Positions 16,286-25,446 of a DNA stretch of 64,000 nt are shown here, in pieces. The stretch's first letter is position 1. Each line of letters starts with the position of its first letter. Source of the stretch: an uncultured Ruminococcus sp. (GTDB lineage: Bacteria; Bacillota; Clostridia; Lachnospirales; Lachnospiraceae); the NCBI GenBank assembly GCA_904418845.1, contig CAJFQC010000009.1, positions 16,741 to 80,740 on the forward strand, written 5' to 3'. A model generated the notes under the pieces. The model worked only from the letters and a program-made list of their open reading frames with translations, was not told the DNA's origin and did not search any database. The position numbers and the translations under genes were made by a program.

Positions 16286-16789
16286 ATGGGAATCAGAGAA
16301 GTAAGAGAGATCGGAGACGATATACTGACAAAGCAGTGCAAAGACGTGTCGAAGATGACCCTTCGGACAAAGATCCTCATCGGAGATATGCTGGATACGA
16401 TGTACGAGAAATGCGGCGTTGGCCTTGCGGCCCCGCAGGTGGGTGTCTTAAAGAAGATCGTGGTCATTGATGTGGGAGAAGGACCGGCCGTGCTCATCAA
16501 CCCGGAGATCATCGAGACATACGGAGAGCAGACCGGGGAGGAAGGCTGCCTGAGCGTCCCGGGGAAATGGGGCATTGTCACTCGGCCGGCAAAGGTGAAG
16601 GTACGAGCCCTGAATCAGGATATGGAGCCTTTTGAGATGGAGGGCGAAGGACTTCTGGCGAGGGCGATCTGTCATGAGATCGATCACCTTCGCGGAGAGC
16701 TTTATGTAGATAAGACGGAGGACGGTCTCCACGATACGGCTTATGAAGAGTATGACGAAGAGGCCGGTGGAGAAGAAACGGAGGAATAA
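16286..16789 (+). CDS. def: Peptide deformylase
   Basis: Iron/zinc metallohydrolase that removes the formyl group from nascent N-formyl-methionyl chains. All three family motifs are intact: GVGLAAPQVG, EEGCLSVPG (metal Cys) and CHEIDHLRG (HExxH-type). The ATG at 16286 follows TAAGGAGGAAACT, whose TAA is the priA stop, so it is preferred to the 16256 start of the ORF track. 167 residues plus an acidic C-terminal tail. It pairs with fmt 4 nt downstream, the usual formylation/deformylation pair. Confidence 0.96.
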   Translation: MGIREVREIGDDILTKQCKDVSKMTLRTKILIGDMLDTMYEKCGVGLAAPQVGVLKKIVVIDVGEGPAVLINPEIIETYGEQTGEEGCLSVPGKWGIVTRPAKVKVRALNQDMEPFEMEGEGLLARAICHEIDHLRGELYVDKTEDGLHDTAYEEYDEEAGGEETEE

Positions 16790-16793
16790 AGCA

Positions 16794-17753
16794 ATGCGAG
16801 TAATATTTATGGGAACACCGGATTTTTCCGTTGGAACGCTGGAAGCGCTGATTGAGGCGGGACATGACGTGTGCCTCGCGGTAACCCAGCCGGATAAGCC
16901 CAAAGGAAGAGGAAAAGATATGCAGTTTTCCCCGGTGAAAGAGACAGCGCTGAGACACGGTATCCCGGTCTTTCAGCCGCGGAGGATACGGGAGCCGGAG
17001 AGTGTAGAAGAGCTTAGAAAATACAATGCGGACGTGATGGTCGTCATTGCTTTCGGCCAGATTCTGCCGAAGACGATCCTGGAGATGACGCCTTACGGGT
17101 GCGTCAATGTCCATGCGTCCCTGCTCCCAAAGTACCGCGGCGCGGCTCCTATCCAGTGGTCCATCATCGAAGGAGAAACCGTCACGGGCGTGACGACCAT
17201 GCAGATGGACGAAGGAGTGGATACGGGCGATATGATCCTGAAGACAGAAGTGCCGATTGCAGAGAATGAGACCGGAGAGAGTCTGCATGAGAAGCTGGCT
17301 CAGGCCGGAGCAGAACTTTGTGTAAAGACGCTTAAAGCGCTGGAAGATAAGACGGCAGTATTTGAAAAGCAGAGTGAGAGTCCCACAGCTTACGCGAAAA
17401 TGCTTACAAAGGAGATGGGCAACATCGACTGGGCTCAGTCTGCCGTGCAGATCGAACGGCTCATCAGGGGATTAAATTCCTGGCCCAGCGCGTATACCCA
17501 CTGGAATGGAAAAGTGTTGAAGATCTGGCGGGCAAAGGCGGAAGCCGGGGCAAAAAGGAGCGCGGAGTCAGGCGCCGGTCCTGCGCAGCCGGGAACCGTG
17601 GTCTCTGTTGGAAAAGAAGAGTTTGCCATACAGACGGGGGAAGGCGTGCTTTATGTGTATGAAGTCCAGATTCCGGGAAAAAAGAGAATGGAGACAGGCG
17701 CTTTTCTGAGGGGGTACACAATGGAGCCGGGCACGGTTCTCACCGGAGAGTAA
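16794..17753 (+). CDS. fmt: Methionyl-tRNA formyltransferase
   Basis: Transfers formyl from 10-formyl-tetrahydrofolate to Met-tRNAi. VIFMGTPDFSV opens the N-terminal hydrolase fold, HASLLPKYRGAAPIQW is the folate/catalytic signature with active-site His, and TTMQMDEGVDTGDM follows. The C-terminal OB-like tRNA-binding domain is present (about residues 205-319). Start ATG 16794 (MRVIFMGTPDF), with GGAGGA inside the end of def, gives 319 residues; the longer ORF-track start would add an unconserved tail. Confidence 0.96.
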   Translation: MRVIFMGTPDFSVGTLEALIEAGHDVCLAVTQPDKPKGRGKDMQFSPVKETALRHGIPVFQPRRIREPESVEELRKYNADVMVVIAFGQILPKTILEMTPYGCVNVHASLLPKYRGAAPIQWSIIEGETVTGVTTMQMDEGVDTGDMILKTEVPIAENETGESLHEKLAQAGAELCVKTLKALEDKTAVFEKQSESPTAYAKMLTKEMGNIDWAQSAVQIERLIRGLNSWPSAYTHWNGKVLKIWRAKAEAGAKRSAESGAGPAQPGTVVSVGKEEFAIQTGEGVLYVYEVQIPGKKRMETGAFLRGYTMEPGTVLTGE

Positions 17754-17788
17754 CGCGGCGGCTTCTGTGAGATCAGGAGGTTAATATT

Positions 17789-18493
17789 ATGTTTTACTAT
17801 TATTATGACTGGACTTATATCCTTGTGCTGGCCGGAGCGCTCATCTGTATAGCCGCTTCCGCAAGAGTGAACAGCACATTTTCCAGATATTCTACTGTCC
17901 GCAGTCACTCGGGGATGACCGGGAGAGAGGCGGCGGAGCAGATACTTCACAGAAACGGGATCTACGATGTGCAGGTCATCCATATCCCGGGAAATCTGAC
18001 GGATCATTACAATCCTTCCAAGAAAACACTGGGGCTGTCGGATACAGTGTATAACTCCTCGTCAGTAGCGGCTATCGGCGTGGCGGCACATGAGTGTGGA
18101 CACGCGGTGCAGCACGCAACAGGGTATGCGCCGCTTTCCATCAGAGGAGCGTTGGTGCCTGTGGCAAATATCGGTTCTATGGCGGCATGGCCTCTTATTA
18201 TCATCGGTTTGCTTTTGAACGGGCAGACCTCTGCATTGTTCATCAATCTCGGTATCCTGCTTTTTACGGCTGCGGTTCTTTTCCAGATCGTCACTCTGCC
18301 GGTAGAATTCAATGCGTCAGGCAGAGCCATAAAAGTGCTGGAGACGTCCGGGATGCTCTATCCTGAGGAAGTAGGCTCTGTGAAAAAGGTGCTGGGAGCC
18401 GCCGCCCTTACTTATGTGGCAAGCGCTGCGGCAATGATTCTGCAACTTCTGCGTCTGATCATTATAGCAGGGGGAAGAAGAAGGAATGACTAA
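17789..18493 (+). CDS. Membrane zinc metallopeptidase, YugP family
   Basis: 234 residues with a first transmembrane helix near the N-terminus and two or three more in the C-terminal half. The zinc-binding HEXXH is AAHECGHAVQHATGYAPL, the hallmark of the YugP/'neutral zinc metallopeptidase 2' family. A further conserved Asn/Glu-bearing segment, VEFNASGRAIKVLE, follows. Its substrate is not known. A CAGGAGG site precedes the ATG. The gene overlaps rsmB by 8 bp, as in many Clostridia, so it is part of the priA-thiN transcript. Confidence 0.88.
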   Translation: MFYYYYDWTYILVLAGALICIAASARVNSTFSRYSTVRSHSGMTGREAAEQILHRNGIYDVQVIHIPGNLTDHYNPSKKTLGLSDTVYNSSSVAAIGVAAHECGHAVQHATGYAPLSIRGALVPVANIGSMAAWPLIIIGLLLNGQTSALFINLGILLFTAAVLFQIVTLPVEFNASGRAIKVLETSGMLYPEEVGSVKKVLGAAALTYVASAAAMILQLLRLIIIAGGRRRND

Positions 18494-19901
18494 ATCTGTA
18501 AATGAACGGGAGCTTGTTCTGGCAGTTCTCATGGAAGTGACGGAGAATGGACAGTTTAGCCATATCGTGCTCAGAGATGTGCTTTCGAAATACCAGTATC
18601 TGGAAAAGAGGGAGCGTGCGTTTATCACTCGTGTGACAGAGGGCACGCTGGAGCACCTCATCGAGATTGACTATATATTGGATCAGTTTTCCAAAGTAAA
18701 GGTAAAAAAGATGAAGCCGGTGATCCGCAATCTGCTGCGCAGCGCGGTATATCAGCTGAAATATATGGACAGTGTCCCGGACCGCGCCGTGTGCAGCGAG
18801 TCAGTGAAGCTTGCTGTGCGCAAAGGCTTCTCCGGGCTTCGCGGGTATGTAAACGGCGTGCTTCGGAATATTGCCAGAGGGATTGAAGATGTGAAATATC
18901 CTGCGGAAGAAGTCAGGGGGTTGTCTGTAAGATATTCCTGCCCGGAGTGGATTATCCGTCTGTGGCAGCAGTCTTACAGCGTGGAGGTGATCAGGTGTAT
19001 GCTTGAGGACTTCCAGACAGAGAAGCCGACGACGATCCGCTGCTGCTTAGACCGAACAACGCCGGAAGAACTGACAAAGCGCCTCAGGAGAGAATGTGTG
19101 GCGGTGGAAGCCCATCCATACCTGTCCTATGCACTCCGTATATCAGGGTATGATCATCTGGAAGGGCTTGAGAGCTTCCGGGAAGGGTTGTTCATGGTGC
19201 AGGACGTCAGTTCCATGCTCGTGGGAGAACTGGCGGCTCCGAAAGCAGGAGACAAGATCATCGACGTGTGCGCCGCTCCGGGAGGAAAAGCTCTGCACGC
19301 GGCGGAAAAGCTGTGGCGGGCGGAGACGGGGGCGGGCAGAGACGGCGGCAGCACAGAGAGGGACGAAGCGGGGCAGACAGGTTTCCGGGGCCATGTGGAA
19401 GCCCGCGACCTGACAGAGTATAAAGTGGAACTGATACAGGACAATATTGAGCGCTCTGGTCTTAGGAACATATCAGCCGTGTGCAGGGATGCCTCTGTGC
19501 CGGATGAGGAATGGCGGGAGAAGGCGGATATTGTGATTGCCGACCTGCCCTGCTCCGGCCTGGGCGTGCTCGGCAGGAAGGCGGACTTAAAATACAATGC
19601 CTCTCCCGAAGGAATAGAGAGTCTTGTTCAGTTACAGAGACAGATCCTCTCCTGCGCAAAGGACATGGTAAAGCCGGGGGGAACGCTCATATACAGTACC
19701 TGCACAGTGAGCCATCCGGAGAATATGGAGAACGTACGCTGGTTTCTTAAAGAAAATCCTCAGTATGAATTGGATGATATCGGGGAAAAGCTCTGTGTGG
19801 AATTAAGAAAAAGCGTGATTGAAAAAGGATGCCTCCAGCTTTTGCCGGGAGTACATAAAAGTGACGGTTTTTTTATTGCGCGGTTAGTAAAGAGCATGTG
19901 A
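18486..19901 (+). CDS. rsmB: 16S rRNA m5C967 methyltransferase RsmB
   Basis: SAM-dependent methyltransferase with an N-terminal NusB-like RNA-binding domain (about residues 1-140) and a C-terminal NOL1/NOP2/Sun domain: VCAAPGGKALHAAEKL (SAM loop), DLPCSGLG (first catalytic Cys) and IYSTCTVSHPENMENV (second catalytic Cys). A low-complexity, Gly/Glu/Arg-rich insert of about 25 residues (ETGAGRDGGSTERDEAGQTG) follows the SAM loop and makes it 471 residues against about 440 usual. It starts inside the end of the yugP-type gene. Confidence 0.93.
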   Translation: MTKSVNERELVLAVLMEVTENGQFSHIVLRDVLSKYQYLEKRERAFITRVTEGTLEHLIEIDYILDQFSKVKVKKMKPVIRNLLRSAVYQLKYMDSVPDRAVCSESVKLAVRKGFSGLRGYVNGVLRNIARGIEDVKYPAEEVRGLSVRYSCPEWIIRLWQQSYSVEVIRCMLEDFQTEKPTTIRCCLDRTTPEELTKRLRRECVAVEAHPYLSYALRISGYDHLEGLESFREGLFMVQDVSSMLVGELAAPKAGDKIIDVCAAPGGKALHAAEKLWRAETGAGRDGGSTERDEAGQTGFRGHVEARDLTEYKVELIQDNIERSGLRNISAVCRDASVPDEEWREKADIVIADLPCSGLGVLGRKADLKYNASPEGIESLVQLQRQILSCAKDMVKPGGTLIYSTCTVSHPENMENVRWFLKENPQYELDDIGEKLCVELRKSVIEKGCLQLLPGVHKSDGFFIARLVKSM

Positions 19902-19964
19902 TGCGGCAGACAGCGCACAGTTCAGGATATACAGAAACAGGAGAGATAAAAGGACAGACAGGGA

Positions 19965-21017
19965 ATGAAGAAAGATATCCGGGCATATGAATATGATGAA
20001 TTAAAAAATGAGATACAGGCTCTCGGCGAGAAAGCATTCCGGACGGGACAGATCTACGACTGGCTCCATGTGAAGCTGGCAGATGATTTTGACGATATGA
20101 CGAATGTCTCGAAAAATTTAAAAGAAAGACTGGTTCAGGAGTATGAGATTCTTCCCGTGCGTCTGGCGGAGCGCCAGGAGTCAAAACTGGACGGTACGAA
20201 TAAGTTCCTTTTCCGCCTGTACGACGGAAACATGGTGGAAAGCGTGCTCATGCGTTACAGACATGGAAATTCTGTGTGCATCTCTTCACAGGCGGGGTGC
20301 AGGATGGGGTGCATATTCTGTGCGTCCGCCATCGGAGGGCTGAAGAGGAATTTATCTGCTTCCGAGATGCTGGGACAGATCTATCAGATCCAGAAGATCA
20401 CGAAAGAACGGGTGTCCAACGTGGTCATCATGGGAACAGGAGAACCCCTTGACAACTACAACAACTTTCTGAAGTTCATCCGCATTTTGACAGATGAGCA
20501 TGGTCTGAACATCAGTCAGAGAAATGTGACCGTATCCACCTGCGGTATCGTGCCGAAGATACTCGAACTTGCGGAGGAGAACCTTCAGATTACACTGGCG
20601 CTGTCGCTTCATGGGGCCACGCAGGAAAAGCGCAGAAAGCTTATGCCTGTGGCAAATAAATATGATCTGTCAGAGGTGCTTGCCGCATGCGACGTTTATT
20701 TCCAAAAGACAGGGCGCAGGGTGACTTTCGAGTACAGTCTTGTCCATGGAGTAAATGATACACCGGAGGACGCGCGGGAACTGACGGCGATCTTAAAGCC
20801 GCGCAACTGCCATCTGAACCTCATCCCGGTCAATCCGGTGAGGGAGAGAGATTTCATCAGACCAGGCAGGAAAAATGCCTTGAATTTCAAAAATAATCTT
20901 GAAAAAAGCGGAATAAATGTTACTATAAGAAGGGAAATGGGTTCTGACATTGACGGGGCCTGCGGTCAGCTCAGACGCCGCTATGCGGAGGAAAGTTCGA
21001 CGGCGAAGGAGACATAA
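19965..21017 (+). CDS. rlmN: 23S rRNA m2A2503 / tRNA m2A37 methyltransferase RlmN
   Basis: Radical-SAM methyltransferase of 350 residues. The [4Fe-4S] motif CxxxCxxC is in SSQAGCRMGCIFCAS; GTGEPLDNY (SAM binding), the VSTCGIVP segment and the LSLHGATQEKRRKLMP motif are all typical. The methyl-carrying C-terminal Cys is in GSDIDGACGQL. The product helps translational fidelity. It lies between rsmB and the PP2C phosphatase, its usual place in Clostridia. Confidence 0.96.
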   Translation: MKKDIRAYEYDELKNEIQALGEKAFRTGQIYDWLHVKLADDFDDMTNVSKNLKERLVQEYEILPVRLAERQESKLDGTNKFLFRLYDGNMVESVLMRYRHGNSVCISSQAGCRMGCIFCASAIGGLKRNLSASEMLGQIYQIQKITKERVSNVVIMGTGEPLDNYNNFLKFIRILTDEHGLNISQRNVTVSTCGIVPKILELAEENLQITLALSLHGATQEKRRKLMPVANKYDLSEVLAACDVYFQKTGRRVTFEYSLVHGVNDTPEDARELTAILKPRNCHLNLIPVNPVRERDFIRPGRKNALNFKNNLEKSGINVTIRREMGSDIDGACGQLRRRYAEESSTAKET

Positions 21018-21028
21018 GGAGACAGATT

Positions 21029-21772
21029 ATGAAGACATTTTCAATTACAGATGTGGGAATGGTGCGGCAAGTGAATCAGGATTATGTCTATACGACAGAC
21101 AGGCCTCTTGGTATCCTTCACAATCTCTTTGTGGTGGCTGATGGAATGGGCGGACATCAGGCGGGTGATTATGCTTCAAAATATACAGTGGAAGTGCTCA
21201 AAAGAGAACTGAAGATGAGCGAGGCAGAGGACGTGGAGAAATGCCTTGTATCGGCGATCAAGACGGCCAATAAGGAGATCATCAGGGAGGCTGCCCGCGA
21301 CGAGCATCTTAAGGGCATGGGTACCACGGTGGTAGCTGCCACGATTATGAATCAGATGATGTATTTTGCAAATGTGGGAGACAGTCGCCTGTATCTGATC
21401 AACCAGGGCATCCAGCAGCTTTCCAAGGATCATTCACTTGTGGAAGAGATGGTAAGGCTTGGGGGAATTAAGCCGGAGGAGGCGAAGCACCATCCTGATA
21501 AAAATATTATTACAAGGGCGATCGGCGCGAAGGCTGACGTAGAGGTTGACTTTTACGAACACCGTCTGAAACGGGGAGACATCATTTTGATGTGCACAGA
21601 CGGTCTGAGCAATATGGTGGAGGACGAAGAACTCTTCCACATCGTGCAGGGAGGCAGGGATATCGTAGAAGCCGGGCAGGCTCTCGCAAACGCTGCAAAA
21701 GAAAACGGCGGTACGGATAATATAGGGATTGTCCTTATAGAGCCGTTCGCGGATGAGGTGAGTGTATTATGA
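21029..21772 (+). CDS. PP2C-type Ser/Thr protein phosphatase (Stp/PrpC)
   Basis: Manganese-dependent phosphatase that reverses PrkC phosphorylation. It carries the PP2C motifs VGMVRQVNQDY, FVVADGMGGHQAGDYAS, GMGTTVVAA, NVGDSRLYLI, MCTDGLSN and GGTDNIGIVL with their metal Asp residues. 247 residues, cytoplasmic. AAGGAG precedes the ATG. Its stop overlaps the kinase start by 4 bp (ATGA), the standard phosphatase-kinase coupling in Firmicutes. Confidence 0.95.
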   Translation: MKTFSITDVGMVRQVNQDYVYTTDRPLGILHNLFVVADGMGGHQAGDYASKYTVEVLKRELKMSEAEDVEKCLVSAIKTANKEIIREAARDEHLKGMGTTVVAATIMNQMMYFANVGDSRLYLINQGIQQLSKDHSLVEEMVRLGGIKPEEAKHHPDKNIITRAIGAKADVEVDFYEHRLKRGDIILMCTDGLSNMVEDEELFHIVQGGRDIVEAGQALANAAKENGGTDNIGIVLIEPFADEVSVL

Positions 21773-23856
21773 TTAAAGAAGGAGTAGTATTAGGAAAACG
21801 CTATGAGATACTGGGCCGTATCGGTTCCGGCGGAATGGCGGATGTCTATAAGGGCAAGGATCATAAGCTGAACCGGTATGTGGCGATCAAAGTGTTGAAA
21901 AGTGATTACCGCACGGACGAGGTGTTCATCAAGAAGTTCTTAAGCGAAGCGCAGGCAGCGGCGGGACTGATGCACCCGAACGTGGTAAATGTCTATGACG
22001 TCGGACAGGACAGAGGACTGTATTACATGGTCATGGAACTTGTGGAAGGGATCACGCTGAAGGACTACATCGAGAAAAAAGGAAAACTTTCAGCGAAGGA
22101 GACGATCAGCATCTCGATCCAGATGGTGACCGGGCTTCAGGCAGCTCATAACCAGCATATCATACACAGAGATATCAAACCGCAGAATATCATCATATCA
22201 AAAGACGGAAAAGTAAAGGTGACAGACTTCGGTATTGCCCGCGCGACGACGTCTACGCAGACGATCAGCACAAATGTAATGGGCTCTGTTCACTATACAT
22301 CACCTGAACAGGCCAGAGGCGGCATTGTTGATCAGAAAAGTGATATCTACTCTATCGGTATCACTATGTACGAGATGGTCACAGGACATGTTCCTTTTGA
22401 CGGGGATTCTACTGTGACGGTGGCGCTCAAGCATCTTCAGGAGGAGATTGAGTCCCCGGCAGTGGAAGTGCCGGATATCCCGTACAGCTTAGAGTGTATC
22501 ATCATGAAATGCACCCAGAAGAATCCGGGGCTGCGCTACCATGACTGCGCCGCTCTTATACTGGATTTGAAACGCTCTCTTGTGGAGCCTGACGGTGACT
22601 TCGTCGTTCTCGGAGCGGCCGGATCGGGGGATACGGACCGCACGATGGTCATGTCTGCGGAAGAACTGGAGCAGGTGCAGAGACGCGGCTACGGACAAGA
22701 CGATGATTATGATGATGATGATTATGACGATGAGGATGATGATTATGATGACGATGATGACTATGACCAGGGGAGATATTCATCTGACCGTAGAGGTAAA
22801 AAGAACAATGTGAATCCTGACACAAAGCGGATCATGCGTATCCTGATGATTGTGGCGGGCGTAGTCATTGCCCTGCTTGTGCTTTTCCTTGTGGCGAATG
22901 CAATGGGATTCTTTAAAGGGCCGGGACTGAGCGCGAACACAGAGGATACAGTAGAGGTGCCGGATGTCCGCGGCATGACTTATGAGGCGGCACAGGCAGA
23001 ATTAAATAAGCATGAGCTTGGGATTACGAAAGCAAAAGAGGAAGAGCCTTCCAATGAGTATGCGCAGGGAGAGGTGAAGAGCCAGGATCCTGGCGTAGGC
23101 GAGAAGGTCAAAAAGAATACAACCATTACAGTTGTGATCAGCAGTGGCGAGGAAGCAAAGAAAGTGGCAGTGCCAGATGTGATCAACAGAAGTGAATCAG
23201 AGGCAGAAGACATACTTCAGGATGCGAATCTGAAAGTCACACATGGCAATGCACAGTACAGTGATGATGTTGCCGCGGGAAATGTTATTTCTACAGATCC
23301 ACAGCCGGGGACTGAGGTGGATGAAGGAACAAGCGTACAGATTGTTGTAAGTCTTGGAAAAGAAAAAGTGCAGGTGCCGAATCTGCTTGACAGGAGCCAG
23401 GCGGATGCGGAATCGGCATTGGCGGCGCTGGGACTGACTGGAAGCGTCACCGAAGATTACAGTGATAAAGCGGCAGGAACCGTCATATCCCAAAGTCCGG
23501 ATGCCGGTGGAGAAGTAGAGAAGGGGACGACTGTCAGCTATGTAGTGAGCCTCGGACCGAAGACAGAGTACGTGGCAGTGCCGGATGTGCGTGGAATGGA
23601 TCTCAACGCAGCGGAGAAGAGACTGAGCGAAGAAGGTCTTACGCCGTCTTATCAGGGAGACTCAGGCTATAACAGTTCCTACGGGGCAGGGCAGGTGTGC
23701 GAGATGTCGTATACCCCCGGCACAACAGTTGAAAAAGGAACAACAGTGCAGTTTTGGACCAGTCTCGGACCAGAACCTGAGGATCCGGAGAATCCATCGG
23801 GAGGAGATGCGGAGAACGGCTCAGGTGATGGAGGACAGACGGGGACGGAAGGATAA
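21769..23856 (+). CDS. prkC: PASTA-domain Ser/Thr protein kinase PrkC/Stk
   Basis: Membrane kinase that senses muropeptides or lipid II and controls wall growth and, in spore formers, germination. 695 residues. The cytoplasmic kinase domain (about 1-275) has GSGGMADVYKG, the AIKVLK lysine, IIHRDIKPQNI and VTDFGIARA. A long acidic Asp/Tyr-rich linker follows (about 306-330). One transmembrane helix is near 355-378 (IMRILMIVAGVVIALLVLFLV). Four extracellular PASTA repeats come next, each starting VPDV/VPNL and ending VV.SLG-like, then a Gly/Glu/Pro-rich tail. Confidence 0.95.
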   Translation: MIKEGVVLGKRYEILGRIGSGGMADVYKGKDHKLNRYVAIKVLKSDYRTDEVFIKKFLSEAQAAAGLMHPNVVNVYDVGQDRGLYYMVMELVEGITLKDYIEKKGKLSAKETISISIQMVTGLQAAHNQHIIHRDIKPQNIIISKDGKVKVTDFGIARATTSTQTISTNVMGSVHYTSPEQARGGIVDQKSDIYSIGITMYEMVTGHVPFDGDSTVTVALKHLQEEIESPAVEVPDIPYSLECIIMKCTQKNPGLRYHDCAALILDLKRSLVEPDGDFVVLGAAGSGDTDRTMVMSAEELEQVQRRGYGQDDDYDDDDYDDEDDDYDDDDDYDQGRYSSDRRGKKNNVNPDTKRIMRILMIVAGVVIALLVLFLVANAMGFFKGPGLSANTEDTVEVPDVRGMTYEAAQAELNKHELGITKAKEEEPSNEYAQGEVKSQDPGVGEKVKKNTTITVVISSGEEAKKVAVPDVINRSESEAEDILQDANLKVTHGNAQYSDDVAAGNVISTDPQPGTEVDEGTSVQIVVSLGKEKVQVPNLLDRSQADAESALAALGLTGSVTEDYSDKAAGTVISQSPDAGGEVEKGTTVSYVVSLGPKTEYVAVPDVRGMDLNAAEKRLSEEGLTPSYQGDSGYNSSYGAGQVCEMSYTPGTTVEKGTTVQFWTSLGPEPEDPENPSGGDAENGSGDGGQTGTEG

Positions 23857-23900
23857 CAACAGTCTGATTTTCAGTCGCAGAGAGCAGAAAGATCATAAGC

Positions 23901-24779
23901 ATGTATGGTAAAATTGTAAAAGGAATTGCCGGATTCTACTACGTTCACGTAGTAGAATCCGGTGTTTATGAGTGTAAAGCAAAAGGAATTTTCCGCAGGG
24001 ACGGCGTAAAGCCTCTTGTGGGAGATGACGTAGAGATGGAGGTCACTCACGAAAAAGATATGGAAGGAAACATCATACGTATCCTTCCGAGAAAGAATGA
24101 ACTGATCCGCCCGGCAGTGGCGAATATTGATCAGGCTCTGGTTGTATTTGCCGTGACTAAGCCGCGGCCCCATTTCAATCTGCTCGACCGTTTCCTCGTG
24201 ATGATGGAGAGCAAGCATATCCCTGCAGTGCTCTGTTTTAATAAGGCGGACATCGCGGAAGCCCCTGAGATTGCTGAGTTAAAAGAAATTTATTCCGGGT
24301 GCGGATACTCTCTTTTATTTACAAGTGCGAAAGAGGAAGAAAATATAGAAGAACTCAGGAAACTCTTGAAGGGGAAGACGACCGCTGTGGCCGGTCCGTC
24401 TGGCGTGGGGAAATCTTCTCTTATCAATCTTCTCCAGTCTGAAGTGAAGATGGAGACCGGGAGCATCAGCGCCAAGATCGGGCGGGGAAAACATACAACG
24501 CGGCATTCCGAGCTTATCGTGATCGGGGACGATTCCTATATTATGGACACGCCGGGATTTAGTTCACTGTATGTCAAGGATCTTGAAAAGGAGGAGCTGA
24601 AATATTGCTTTCCGGAGTTTATGTCTTTGGCGGGACAGTGCAGATTTAACGGATGCGATCATATCCATGAACCGGGCTGCGTTGTAAAAGATGCAGTTGA
24701 GGCGGGGAAAATACACAGGACTAGATATGAGGACTATGTCATGATGTATGGTGAATTACAGGAAAGAAAGAGGTACTAG
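23901..24779 (+). CDS. rsgA: Ribosome small-subunit-dependent GTPase RsgA
   Basis: Circularly permuted GTPase that checks late 30S assembly. An N-terminal OB fold (IVKGIAGFYYVHV...) is followed by NKAD (G4), the P-loop GPSGVGKSSLIN (G1), the TTRHSEL switch, DTPGFSS (G3) and a C-terminal zinc site (CRFNGCDHIHEPGC). 292 residues. The ribosome site is weak. The codons for residues 10-21 form a perfect 34-nt palindrome (separate entry). rpe starts 1 nt after the stop. Confidence 0.95.
   Translation: MYGKIVKGIAGFYYVHVVESGVYECKAKGIFRRDGVKPLVGDDVEMEVTHEKDMEGNIIRILPRKNELIRPAVANIDQALVVFAVTKPRPHFNLLDRFLVMMESKHIPAVLCFNKADIAEAPEIAELKEIYSGCGYSLLFTSAKEEENIEELRKLLKGKTTAVAGPSGVGKSSLINLLQSEVKMETGSISAKIGRGKHTTRHSELIVIGDDSYIMDTPGFSSLYVKDLEKEELKYCFPEFMSLAGQCRFNGCDHIHEPGCVVKDAVEAGKIHRTRYEDYVMMYGELQERKRY
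23929..23962. repeat. Perfect 34-nt palindrome inside the rsgA coding region
   Basis: CCGGATTCTACTACGT, TC, ACGTAGTAGAATCCGG: two 16-nt arms that are exact reverse complements with only two bases between. It starts 28 nt after the rsgA ATG and encodes part of the OB fold (GFYYVHVVESGV). In mRNA it would form a very stable hairpin close to the ribosome entry region. Confidence 0.97.
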
Positions 24780-24780
24780 A

Positions 24781-25446
24781 GTGAGAAAAAATATTTTGGC
24801 CCCATCCATATTATCAGCGGATTTTAAAATTCTGGGAGAACAGCTGAAACAGACAGAAGAGGCGGGAGCGCAGTACATTCATTTTGATGTGATGGACGGG
24901 AACTTCGTCCCCAGTATTTCTTTTGGGATGCCGGTGCTGTCGTCGGTGAAGGGGGCGACAGAGCAGACGCTTGACGTTCATCTCATGGTGACAGAGCCTG
25001 TCCGGTATGTGAAAGAATTTGCCGTGTGCGGGGCGGACATTATTACAGTGCATTTTGAAGCGTGCAAAGACCTTGCGGGGACGATCGATGCGATCCGCGC
25101 CTGCGGGGTAAAGGCAGGAGTTTCGATAAAGCCGGAAACTTCGGTGGAAGAACTGATACCATATCTTGACCGGGCAGATATGTTCCTTATCATGAGTGTA
25201 GAACCGGGCTTTGGCGGACAGGCTTTCATGCCGGAGGCGCTGCAGCGTATCAGACGTTTAAGAGAGATGCTTGAAGAGCGGGGGCTTGATAAGGATATCG
25301 AGGTGGACGGCGGCATCTACCATTTCAATGTGGCTGAGGTGCTGAGGGCGGGGGCCAATGTCATCGTGTCAGGCTCCGGCGTATACAAGGGGAACATCAG
25401 AGAAAATGTGGCAGAATTTGTGGAGATATTGAAAAATCATGAGTAA
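24781..25446 (+). CDS. rpe: Ribulose-phosphate 3-epimerase
   Basis: Pentose-phosphate enzyme interconverting ribulose-5-P and xylulose-5-P. TIM barrel with LAPSILSADF, the metal His motifs HFDVMDG and DVHLMV, VEPGFGGQAF and EVDGGI. 221 residues from GTG 24781 (MRKNILAPSIL), 1 nt after the rsgA stop; the ORF-track start at 24748 lies inside rsgA and adds an unconserved MVNYRKERGTR. It overlaps thiN by 8 bp. Confidence 0.95.
   Translation: MRKNILAPSILSADFKILGEQLKQTEEAGAQYIHFDVMDGNFVPSISFGMPVLSSVKGATEQTLDVHLMVTEPVRYVKEFAVCGADIITVHFEACKDLAGTIDAIRACGVKAGVSIKPETSVEELIPYLDRADMFLIMSVEPGFGGQAFMPEALQRIRRLREMLEERGLDKDIEVDGGIYHFNVAEVLRAGANVIVSGSGVYKGNIRENVAEFVEILKNHE

Noticed and set aside
23857-23900. 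Terminator between prkC and rsgA
   Set aside because: No stem followed by a T-run; the nearby palindrome lies inside the rsgA coding region.
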